Positions 1-10,588 of a stretch of 64,000 bases of DNA are shown in pieces. The position numbers and the translations under genes are program-made. Source of the DNA: Imbricaverruca yamaguchii (lineage: Eukaryota > Arthropoda > Thecostraca > Neoverrucidae); assembly GCA_034440575.1 (NCBI GenBank), contig JAOTOL010001476.1, forward strand, positions 27,501 to 91,500, in the 5' to 3' direction. Every line of letters begins with the position of its first letter. The stretch's first letter is position 1. A model generated the notes under the pieces. It ran no database searches. It had not been told where the DNA came from and saw only the letters and a list, made by a program, of their open reading frames with translations.

Positions 1-503
1 GGAGTGTGTGTGTGTGTAAGTGAATTATAATAGCCTGCCAACGTGTGGTGATTTCGGCTGTTTACGACTTTGAAGTCGGTTGGAGGTGGTGGTCCGGACG
101 GTGCCTGGTAGTAGTTGGTGGAGGGGGTTGGGGTCATCGCCTTTGGTATTAACATTGCAAACATACATGGTCATGCACTGTTAGTTGTCTCTTCCATTCT
201 TTTTTTCCAGTCTTTTATCTAGTTCTTTGTTGTTGTTGTTTTTCATCAGTTCTTTTTGTACTTGTTTGTTCCTTTCTTTTTGTTTGTTTTTGTTTTTGTT
301 TTTGTTTTTTTTTCTGTTTTTTTTCCTATTCCTTTTTACGTTTGTTTGAGGTTCTGATGTCGGTCTGGCACCAGCTTTTTTGGATTAAAAAAAAATTAAA
401 CACATGTCATGGGCAGAGTTGGGAGAGACTGGGTTGAGGAGTTGTTCGGATGTTTGTTCCTATGCTGTCTAGTATCGAGTAGGTTTATTACGTGTTCTGG
501 CTT
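1..503. other. No gene seen; T-rich low-complexity DNA
   Basis: I see no supported gene. From about 185 to 345 there are T runs and TTTTTG/TTGTTT-like simple sequence. On the minus strand this stretch lies downstream of the LINE ORF1 remnant, so it may be ORF1-ORF2 spacer or the start of ORF2, but no reverse transcriptase or endonuclease motif is visible before the window edge. Confidence 0.5.
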
Positions 504-1556
504 TCATGGGTGTTGTGGTTGGTTTGTTCGTGGATGTAGTGCTTGGTTTGTTGGTTGCTCATGTTGTCGGTGCATGTGTGGTTTGTAGAGTGGTTCCTGC
601 GCTATCTGAGCTAAGTCTTCTTCCTCTGAGTCTGTGGGTGGTCTGTGGTGAAGGGGGAGTCTGAAAAACTCCCCTTGCGTGCTTGGGGTGGGTCTGGGGG
701 AGTGATAGGCGTGGTGGATTGTATGCTTCGCGGTGTGGTAAGAGGGGAAGTGCCTGTGCTTGTGCCGTAAGTTTTGTTGTGGGTTCTGGCCGAATGACAA
801 TTGTAGGGTCCGTCAGGGTTTCCTGAGGGGTGGCTGTAGGGTGAGTGTGTGTTTGCGTGGGCCAGGCGGTGAACATCGGGTACTGCTCGTCACCCCACTC
901 CCGTGCCCGCGACGGGGCCACGCCCTCGATGTGGATGAGTCGGAGGATGACCTTCTCCTTCCTCCACCGAGGGCAAGCCCCGTCCCGGGAGGAGTGGTTC
1001 CCGCCGCAGCCCACGCATTTCCTAACCTCACTAGTGCACTCGATAGTGTAGTGTGGTTCGGCACAGAGGCCACATGTGGGGTTTGTGTGTTTGCAGCCCC
1101 CCTCGTGTGGCCATATCCTTGACAAAAGGAACAGCGACGAGGGAGGGGTGCACGTGATGTTACTTTGTATGTGATGTAACCAGCTGTGACATGTGTGGGT
1201 TGTTGTTTGGATGTGAAAGTCAGGATGAGAATGTGAGTGTTTGGTTTGTTTGTGGGGGGAGGGGGCCGGCACACCGAGGAGATCCCCTGGCTCGCAAACC
1301 TGCGAGCCAGTCTCTCCTCAGGCATCCATTCCAACTCCCATGCGTGTATTATCCCCTGAGATGTGTTGCGGTGTGTGTCTGGTGTTATGGTGACCTGTGT
1401 GTTTAAGAGGTGTGTGATCTGCTCTAAGATGTGTGCGTCCGTGGTGTCGCAGGCCTGGATCAAGAGCTCCCCAGATTTTAGATGGCGTGCGTGTAGGGGA
1501 GCTTGTGTCCGACGGGTGACCTCAGTTTCCACCTCCCAAGGGTCGAGGCTGGTCAT
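504..1556 (-). pseudogene. ORF1 (gag-like) of a Jockey-superfamily LINE, frameshifted
   Basis: This is a remnant of the nucleic-acid-binding ORF1 protein of a non-LTR retrotransposon, which in this group packages the element RNA. One frame (about 1556 to 1105) carries an N-terminal domain ending in a zinc knuckle that starts C-S-F-C-Q-G-Y-G-H. The motif continues in another frame (about 1105 to 560) with C-G-L-C..H..C and C-V-G-C-G-G-N-H..C knuckles. A single frameshift near 1105 therefore splits one run of CCHC knuckles. A proline/threonine-rich tail follows. The order (basic N-terminal part, three CCHC knuckles, Pro-rich tail) is typical of Jockey-like ORF1. No ORF2 is present in the window. 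The upstream side is cut at about 1570, where the large duplicated block begins. The assignment rests on motifs only. Confidence 0.6.
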
Positions 1557-1575
1557 GGGCCGACCATCGACCCAG

Positions 1576-4500
1576 CTAGGGAGAACATGTAAGCCAATTA
1601 ATAAAATCAGTTACTCAGTTTGCATGTGCCGGGGTAATTCGAATGTCTACCTTAAACAGCGCAGAGTCGCATTTGTTGTCCCATGAAAACGTTTGTCATA
1701 CGTTAATAACTTCGAATTCAGCGCGGGCTATCCTGCCCCCACCCCCCACCAAAGGATTTTAGCAATGGGAACACGGGGACGAGCAGCTTAGGGGTAAGTT
1801 GCTCGTCTCACAATCGAAAGGTTGTGGGTTCGAGTCTCACCTGTCGCTACTCTTCGCCCGCGACCAATCGGCGTGAGAGATTGGCGACGCTACATGACTC
1901 AACGGTCGATGTGTCGTAAAACCAATGACCAACCGACTAGCAATGGGAACGGATTTAGGTTAGATTTACGGTGAAAACAGAAACGTGACTCATATCCGTG
2001 TCGCGTTAGACAAAAACAAAGTATTTTAATATACTTCCCTGTGGGCAATGAAAATGCTTCGAGGGAAGGTGAAGTTCAAGTGATGCTGGGGCTGGTGCGA
2101 AATCACCAATTATTTCGTGCTACCGTCGGCAACAGGCATAGCAATGCACACGTTAGTTCGTATTGAGAGCGTAATTCGAAGTCGTTCGAGCATGACAATT
2201 TGAATGGTTCCCCATAGTCAGAAAAACTAGAACAATTAGGTATATTTAAACATTGAATTCCATCTTATTAACCACAAATATAGCAAGAATGAATGCCTTC
2301 AAGCTGTAGTGATCGCTTAGGATGTAATATGGTATCAGTACTACTTATTGTATTTTTAAGTTTAATGAGGTGAAAGACATCATCATTGTAGATACTGTGA
2401 TGCCAGTATGGGAAACTGCCTCTCCAACTTGAAAGTTGGGATGGCAGGGGTCCATCAACTTCCAAATACATGCTTGATTTTTACAGTTGGTAAAAATGTT
2501 TCAAACATACCCGATGTCTACAACAAAGCGGCCGAAGTCTGGCTGATTTTTGGATGTGTGGGCGTACTTTGGCATAACATCTACTGTGCCTATCTGGTGA
2601 CTTCGTGTGATAAGCTCATGTTCCTCTGTCTCGCTACAGTCTTCATAACAATGGATGGGCCTGAGGTGAAGCAAACCTTAATGACGTCATTGTTGCAAGC
2701 ATTGGATAGGGGGAAACCTGGCCTAGTTCATACAATTTTAACGAAACTCAATATAACTCATCACTTTGGAGGGGTAGCGAGGAGATTGCTGCACCTACGC
2801 CGAGCCTAAACCTGGTATCATCACGATATTTTGTTTTCGTGGCGTCCTCTGGGCTTTCCACCAGAGAGCAAATCATGGCGCAACTATCGGTTCATCAACT
2901 TACCCCGCAATAGGGTTAAATTGTTGCTGATGATGGGTTAAGTTGATATAATGTAGGTTAAGCAAACTATGTTATGAATATAGATGGTACTAGCTTGCTC
3001 CTTTTGAAAGGTTCATATTTCACGCTTACAGTAACAATACTGTTGTGAGTCTTGACTGACCATAGCTAATGGTTTATGCCATTTACGGAATGCTCAAACG
3101 TTCATTCCATAGATATCTTGATACAGTTTTAGCAGACGCCTTAATAAAAGTAGGCAATTGTATGGTTATTTTGTTCCATTTCCAATCCATAAAACGTTGG
3201 AACAGGCTGTATGTTAAGCACGAATTTAAACACATTTCACAGTCGCAAAGTTGAGAGAACATGGTAATGAGCTGACACTTAAAAAGTTAGCAAGTGGGCG
3301 ACAGATTATAAATTTAGGGCAAAGCAAAGGCACTTTCGGTCCAAAAATGTGTCACATCTTTACCATTCTGTAGTCTCGGGTCAAAAGTACTTGGGCTTGA
3401 TTTTTCCGTGAGAAGAGGGTGTCAGTAGCAACATGTGCAACGGTAGCCATGGCAACCGGCTTCATGCTTTTGGAGAAAATGCTGTTGTATTAACCATCCC
3501 GTGTATCAACTAGACCCGGTCTCCATACTCCTATTTTGCACGGCTATTTAATGTGTTTGCATGGCAACCTCGCAAGCTGTTACCTGGACTGTGCCATTTG
3601 GATCCTCTGACATCAGTGCTTACATAATCATAGGCATCATATTTGCTCCCAAAACGCTGCAGAAAGGACATTGCAAAATATTGTGATAAAAGATAAAACC
3701 GGCTGGGTGTAGGGCTGGGTGTTACGGAGACTGGGACGGTATCTTGTAGTTAGATTGAGTGAGCCATTCATCTCAAAACAAAGCCGCTGGGTATAACTCT
3801 AAAAAATATCGCCAGACACTACAACGGCGATAGTGCTCAAACAAACCTTGCTGGGCTCCATACCAATCGCGCCGCGGCCTAAGAAAATCGAGAGAAAAAA
3901 ATCGCGATGGATCTTGAAAAAGTGCACCGTGGCCTGAAAGCTTCCACAGGGTTCCGGAATGGTTCAGTTCACATAAAAAACAAGGGACCTTCAAAATATC
4001 GAATAGAGTTTAAAACAAATTGCATTCAGGCTTACAAATCGATGCACCTGACCAAAAATCGCGCCGACTGAGGGCTTAAGGCTCAGGGCCCTCCAATGTT
4101 GGTTTCATTGCTGAACGTGTGGCGTAACATCTGCTGGTGTGCGTCTACCAACGCAAACATGACCCGTGTTCAACTGAGGAACTAGGAGTCATTGAAGTAA
4201 AGTTTAGGGTAGATCACTTTAGGTTTCATAGACATTTATAAGCTACGTTCTTGTCGATTAGCAGTCGTGTGGTGTATATTTTGGGAAAGGGATGACACGT
4301 ACTATCACCCCGCAAGGTATTAATGTCCCCCTCGCCCTCAATCTTTTGGGACAGTACATTCAAAAGTTACATTGTTTCACTACATTACCGACGTTTTGTG
4401 CTTCTGACTTGATCACCATATATCAGCAATTGAGTATCAAATCCGAAATGTTGGTAATTTCTTGAAATAATAGTCATTCATTTTAAGAACCTTTTCATGG

Positions 4501-5366
4501 CTATGAAGACATTGCAAGTTGTATATTCCTCCCATGTGTGCTTAGATTGTACTCCACTACGAATGCAAGTGTTTACACACTTTTGGTGCCTCACAATTTG
4601 ATTCCTTATCTATGATGACATTTCGTTTGTAATTGCCCCCCCCCCTGCTTCGGAATCAGGGACTAACTATTGGTGTGCTGCATGGGTGTAACCATTGAGG
4701 GGGCTGGAGAGGGGACATGTCCCCCAATTTCTGAGAAGTGACGATTTCCCACCTCAATTTTGTCGTGTCCCCCCAGCCTCAGCTACCTGAGTATCATCTC
4801 TGCAAAATTGTACTTAGTCATTTATGAAGTGAAAATATGTATGTCAGAGAATCACCAAAAATACTAAAAGCCGACCTAGGCAATCAACGAGCTTCACAGG
4901 CTATCTGTAGTTGCAAAATATCCGAATTATAAATCAGGAAACGTTTTTTGCTTCCAGCCAATTCTTGAAGAACATGAACCTTGACCATCTTCTGTTTTCA
5001 CTTGGGTAGAAAATTGTGCTCTGCTAGGCAACAAATTTGCATTATCGCAGGGCTTTATTCGTCTTAGGTTGCATTCACCTGCTCATATATTGATATATCT
5101 TGAACAAATGTGACTCTAGGTGTTCTTGGGTACCTTCGAGACTATTGAGGGAAGTCATGGGGAGCCGTAAGCACGTATGTCTAGTTAATGTCGTATTCGT
5201 ATTCGTATTCAGTGACGAGTTCGCCAGAGGCGTATTTGTAATGGCATCGGCATTCCGCGACGGTTTTAAGATCGTTCGAATCAATTGCCACGAATGCTTC
5301 TGCCTGTACTGAACACGCCGGAAGGAACTACATAGGTCTCACAATACAACTTTAATGGTCAAGGTT
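1576..5366. repeat. Large duplicated block, copy A
   Basis: This 3.8 kb stretch aligns collinearly with 29025-33269 at roughly 85-90 percent identity by eye. Both copies begin next to GCTAGG..AGAACATGTAAGCC and end at ACTTTAAYGGTCAAG. No long conserved reading frame, LTR or terminal inverted repeat is visible. The block could be a non-autonomous transposon or a dispersed segmental duplication. About 3785-4095 holds degenerate AAAATCGCG / GGCCC-type units that resemble the satellite at 33-39 kb. Copy A carries a tRNA-SINE (1773-1937) that copy B lacks. It lacks the 49-bp mini-element, the 339-bp SINE and the 160-bp internal tandem duplication found in copy B. Confidence 0.85.
1773..1937 (+). 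mobile_element. tRNA-derived SINE with 13-bp target duplication
   Basis: The head is tRNA-like, with an A-box-like GGGGTAAGTTGCTCG segment and a B-box GGGTTCGAGTCTC. A body follows (CGCGACCAATCGGCGTGAG..), then a tail with AAACCAATGACCAACC. The insertion is flanked by the direct repeat TAGCAATGGGAAC (1760-1772 and 1938-1950). The other copy of the surrounding block (near 29212-29224) has this 13-mer only once, which proves the empty site. Further copies lie at 41147-41313 (minus strand) and 60909-61070. Confidence 0.9.
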
Positions 5367-6660
5367 CAACGCAAACCGGTTTCTTCGGTCGTCTCCAATT
5401 TTTTCACCCACACCTGTCCACATCTGGTATCAAGCAATAGCCTGTGGTGAACCGTCGTGCAACATTTCAAATCGGCACATTTCAAGGTCAAACTTCTAGG
5501 TCAAATGTTAGCTTGATTTATTAGATGGTGACATTGAAGTCATATTGACCGAACGGGAGAATCGGTTGCATTCGCCTCAATTTGCATCAAATGAGGATCA
5601 TTCAATGTGGCTTGCTATGTAGTATCAGAAAGCTAAGCAATCTATTTTTTAAGAGAAAAGGCCAAGCTGATCCTTCGATCGCCTATTTTTTCTTTTTCTC
5701 TCAAACCTATCCAAATCTGACATCAGGCAATAATCAGTGGTGAACACTCGAGTAACATTTCAAACCGGGACAGGTCAAGGTCAAAGGTTTTATTCAGTTC
5801 TTCGATGTCCTCGCGTTTCGTCGCTATTGCTTCAATTTGCAGATAATGGATGTCATTTGTATTGTGTCACTCGTGTTGTCTTGTTGTGCATTATCAGAAA
5901 GTTTAAATTTAGAAATATTCTTGACGGATCAAAATTCAAGCTGATTTCTTCGGTTGCCTCAAATTTTTTTGTGGTTTTCGCCCAAGCCTGCCCAGATCCA
6001 CTATCAATCGACAGCCCATGATGAACCCTCGAGTAACATTTTTAAACCAGGATGTGGCAAGATCAATCCTAAAGATAAAAGGCTAGTTTTAATTTTTCCA
6101 AGTCCTCGCGATTCGTCGCTATGGGTTCAATTTGCACCAAGTGGGTGTCACTCGACGTGGCTTGTATCGTATCACAATGCTACCAAATATAACTAATTTC
6201 TAAGGTCAAAGGTCAAACCGATTTCCTTAGTCGCCTCGCATTTTCTTCTTCGCCCTAACCTACTCGCATCTGATACCAAGCAATAGCCCGTGGTGCACCT
6301 CACGCAACATTTGAAACCGGATCAATGTCAATGTCAAAGCACAAGACTGGGGTTAGTTTAAATGGTTCGACGTCCTCGTGACTCGTCGCTATGTCTTCAA
6401 TTCTCATCCAGTAGGGTGACTCAACGTGTCGTGTCGTACTCCATCAAACTGTTCAGAAATCACCTTAACTTTAAAAGTCAAAGGTCGAACTCATTTCTTC
6501 TGTCGCCCAACGTTCCTTCGTTTTCTCCAAAAGCTACCCATGCTTGGTATCAAGAGATAGCCCGTGGGAAACTCTGGAGTAGCATTTCAATCTGGGGCAT
6601 GTCAGATCAAACCCCAAGGTCAAAGATTAATTTAACATGCGCCCTGGAGAGCGTCTGAAA
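5367..6660. repeat. Tandem array of about five 273-291 bp units
   Basis: A recognisable phrase (CAATAGCC.GTGGTGAACC..CG..AACATTT) recurs near 5432, 5723, 6001, 6276 and 6549, giving periods of 291, 278, 275 and 273 bp. Each unit also carries AGGTCAAAGGTC-like steroid-receptor half-sites and a TCGTCGCTAT..TTCAATTT phrase. The units are diverged and broken open reading frames run through them, so I read this as an old tandem duplication and not as coding sequence. Confidence 0.8.
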
Positions 6661-6772
6661 ATTACACGCACTGGAGGGGGCGGATTCCGCCCTTAAGTTC
6701 ACGGCTCCTATTAAAGCTGGTGAAACGAAATTCGCAGGGTAGATGGGTACGATAGTGAACTCTATTGTGTGG

Positions 6773-6816
6773 AAATTTCATGGCCAATATCTTCAAGGAT
6801 ATTGGCCATGAAATTT
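6773..6816. repeat. Perfect 19-bp inverted repeat with 6-nt loop
   Basis: The arm 6773-6791 (AAATTTCATGGCCAATATC) is the exact reverse complement of 6798-6816, with the loop TTCAAG between them. Such a short-loop perfect hairpin could be a template-switch product. It is not followed by a T run, and nothing suggests a transcription terminator. Confidence 0.9.
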
Positions 6817-7778
6817 TATTTATTTTGTTTTATTATTGATAATCTAGGTCAAAATATGTCAAAATGTTCCGGTTTCGCGTGGCTTCGCTTGTCATTGTTA
6901 TGGATCTCTGTGATTGCGTTTGAACGCTCCAAAATGGGCATCAATGTGTTTTGGACATTACTACTGATGCAGTACAGATGCTAGGCCCGACATTTGACCT
7001 CAGGTCATCTATATAGCATAATTTTATCGGGCCATTACCTGCTGCGGTTACTGTAACCGGGCCGCCCCCTGACATCTCCGTTGGGCGGCTCGTCGCAGTC
7101 GGCTTCGCAAAGAATGGAGTGAAGTACATGAATAAAGTATGGAAGCGCTTAGGTACACAATGACAAAGGTAGAACCCAGGAATTCTCATGTGGGCACCTG
7201 TCTGGAGAGGCGCCATTTTTTGGGATCGGCCCCACTGTGAAAACGCCTGAAGTGGCGCCTCTCGCTACACAATTCAAGGGGGCGGGTTGCACTCGGCTCT
7301 TCCCCAAGGGGCGCCTTTCCTTCCAAGGGGAGCCTTTTTATTTAATAGAGGCGCCTCAAGCTGAAAAATGCGAGAGGGTACACTGGAACCTTTTCAGAGG
7401 GACGCATTTCCCGGCTTGGGGGAATGTGTTCCCATAAAACAGGATAGCATGGGAAATTAAATTGCATGTTCATCTTTGCTGCCATAAAACTATCGTCCGA
7501 TAATTTATGTTTTTCCTGCTACAAAAGGGCAACGTTAAACATGCCTAAAACATTGCTCTATGGTGATAGTGAATCAGGTCCAACACGTACGACATAAAAC
7601 TATACGTTCATAGTTAGCGATAAGTAGTGAAACTTGCTAATTTTCGTGCAACATTAGTCACTAAAATATCATTTTTAGCAATGGTAAATCTGAAAAATTG
7701 AAGTACACTGGAATTGAAATGGATTGAAGTGACTGAAAATGGCAATGAAAAGGAAGTGGCTGAAATCCAAAGTTTTTT
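6817..7778. other. No gene seen
   Basis: I find no supported gene. The stretch contains GC-rich palindromic pieces (about 7045-7100) and G/C-rich inverted motifs of the type AAGGGGCGCC / GGCGCC (about 7240-7440), possibly remnants of a small transposon. Confidence 0.5.
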
Positions 7779-7980
7779 AGGTCCAGCCGGCCACGTGTGT
7801 GCCGTCATGTGCGTGTCAGTATGTTGTCTGACTACGTCGGCAGCTAGGTCCAGCCGGCCACGTGTGCGCCGTCATGTGCGTGTCAGCGTATTAGGTGACC
7901 ACATCGACAACTAGGTCCAGCCGGCCACGTGTGCGCCGTTATGTGCGTGTCAGTATGTTGGCTGACCACGTCTACAACTA
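7779..7980 (+). repeat. Three tandem 67-bp units
   Basis: Units begin with AGGTCCAGCCGGCCACGTG at 7779, 7846 and 7913, an exact 67-bp period. They differ at only a few positions, so the triplication is recent. Each unit contains GGCCACGTGTG, an E-box-like CACGTG. Confidence 0.9.
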
Positions 7981-9962
7981 GGTGCCGCCGTCACGGAACG
8001 GCTCGCGCCAGACGGCATGGAGCCTTTGGGTAGGCTGGTGCCGTGACTTTAGCGACTCGTGGTCGACCACAAGTTGTGGGATTCTATTGCAATCGCTAGT
8101 CATCAGCTACTTCGCCGGATCACACTGAGCACGACCGGCGGGGTTGGTGCCATAATGGACATGCCATATCGATCCCCGATAATACAAAGCCATGTATATT
8201 TGCTTATGAATATTTTCTAGGGTGTTCACAATCGAATGTCAGTGCACATTGAAGCTGTCAGCCGCCTCCACGATGCTGCTGCTCCCCGCATGGCTCTCGT
8301 TCGATATCTGTTGTATGGCCATTTTATGAGCCATCTTCCATGTTGACTGAAGCGACTATATCTAAATACGCGGGGTTTCGACAAGAGACTTTGCTCGAAA
8401 GCAATGATCTCGTCTAGGTTTACATTTGGGCTTATTTGTGTCTTGATTTCATTGCTTTTTTGTGCGAGTATGAGAAGTCCAACTGTTGGCCAACTGTCCA
8501 AAGCACTGTTGTAGAAGCATGGATCACGAATACAGTTGCTTATAAAAGGAATAGTTTCGATGCCAGGGATGTGTTACTGATTCAATAATTGTTCCCTATT
8601 CATGTTCCCGCAACTAATTGTAGATAATCATAGATGTGTGGGAGGGATTCCAGCGTCCCAATCTATCTCCTTCCCCACCACTTGTGTACATCGTAGACAT
8701 CTCTAAGGGCCCGTTATTATTTGCCAGGGTTTGGAGGCGTTCTTAGGCTCCAAACATCACCCGAAAAAGTTATGTTGAACTTTCTGTCTCCTCCAAGACA
8801 ATAGCGTAGAGGAGTGCGAATGGGCCACTAGCATGGCCCTCGGGCCGTGTCATGGACCCGTAGAACCCCAAGGATGGGGTGACCGATCCAGTCACCCCCT
8901 TAGCTACATCCATGTTTGTGGCACTGACTGCGAAGATCAGCAGCAAGGAACGAATGATACCTTCCCTTCCTCAGGCTTCTGGCTGCACCATTGGATGTTT
9001 TGCATGTGCATGTATGGACATCTAGTGCTTTACACCATTAAAAATAATTTGTTCCGAGCTATGACAATTTTGTCGACGTAAAATTTAAACGCAAGCCCAA
9101 ATAGCCTTGATCAATCCACCAATCGTTTTTCCTCCTGAGTTCTCGTTGTTTCCGAGACGCGAACTCCGAATCACCGGCTTGAATTACATGCTTATGGTAT
9201 TATGATTGGCATCGCAGTCACTCAGAAGGTAAAAAAGTACCGTCTCACCCTACTTCACCGACTCAGAAAAAGCAAAATATTTGAAAGAAAAAAATTGGGA
9301 AAAAATTCCCTAAACAGTGAGAATTCCTAAGTGACCCACGACCCCTCATCCCATATTCACCCAAAAAAAATCGGTCAGCGATTTTCCAAACCAAACTCCA
9401 AATCATCCACTCCGGGCAAAAGCGCCAAGTCAACTCCTAATCATCCACTTAGGCTTCCCTAAATTTTCAGCAGCGACACCGTGACTGGTTCACGACGCGA
9501 ACCGTCCACTTTCGCGCCACAGACGCTGCGCTTTCTCCGTTCCTTCCCAAGACGGCTGATCAATGGCGTCACCAGGGTATGACTAGTCGGCATATTCAGG
9601 GCGGACAATGCAAATATTGCGCGAGAATCACAATGTATTCAACATTTTAGGTAGCCATGAAATCTGATACAAACAGGTCTGAACAGGGTGTTCGTACACT
9701 GCATCCACCACTGCGCCACATATCAGCTTCCCACGGGGCGACGGCCGGTTCCCGACGTCTGAAAAGTTAACAATGCGCGCACATAGAAAAAGCGTATTCA
9801 ACGACACACCCTACCATCTAGTGAGAAATATTGTTATCTATACTCCAACGTTCAATCGCATGACATTCATTCAATATCCGTTGCTATAATACCTAGACCG
9901 TGCTGCTACCTAGCGATAGCTATCCAAAATGATGCTTCTATAAAATTATGTAGTTCTTGAAT
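7981..9962. other. No gene seen
   Basis: I find no supported gene in this stretch. A 91-codon open frame on the minus strand (8226-8501) has no recognisable motif and no splice signals that would make it convincing. A-rich simple sequence lies near 9280-9375. Confidence 0.5.
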
Positions 9963-10218
9963 CTGTGGAGGTTATGACCGCTTCGGAGTTGTGGAGGTTA
10001 TGACCTGTGGAGGTTATGACCGCTCCGTACTTGTGGAGGTTGCAACCTGTGGGGATTACGACCTGTGGAGGTTATGACATGTGGAGGTTATGACCGCTGC
10101 GGACTTGTGGAGGTTGTGACCTGTGGAGGTTATGACCTGTGGAGGTTACGACCGCTGCGATGTGTTGAATTTGTGGAGGTTGTGACCTGTGGAGGTTACG
10201 ATCTGTGGAGGTTATGAT
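9963..10218 (+). repeat. 16-bp minisatellite (CTGTGGAGGTTATGAC)
   Basis: About a dozen 16-bp units of CTGTGGAGGTTATGAC are present, some interrupted by a CGCTGCGGACTTG-type insert. The unit is close to CTGTGGACATTATGA, the unit of the arrays at 24590-25100 (opposite strand) and 46151-46519, so the three arrays look like one family. Confidence 0.85.
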
Positions 10219-10588
10219 ACGTCTCCGTTACGTGATCTGAGTGTTCCTAGTATTTTCGTTGCTATTCATGCCGGTAAACAACTCACACCAATGCGAATGG
10301 AGTTGACCGTCCCCGCCCCCAGCGCGGCGGTGCGAGATGTGACCCAGACAGTGACAATATGATATAGCCAGAATATTTAGTAGTTATTGCTTTGCCAACA
10401 TTTTCCTCAGGGAGCTAGGATTGGGAAATCTGGGTGAGAATTCACACCATAGGGAGAAGACATTTCACCTCCTAAATTGTCAATGGCAATCTATCTATTG
10501 CTCAATCTCTATGCTGACGTACGAACATGTTTTTCAAAACGTTCATAATTTATATTTTCATACCACTATTCCCATCCTTTAATCCAAT

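Noticed and set aside
6773..6816. Intrinsic transcription terminator
   Set aside because: The hairpin is AT-rich, has no following T tract in context, and rho-independent terminators do not apply to this eukaryotic sequence.
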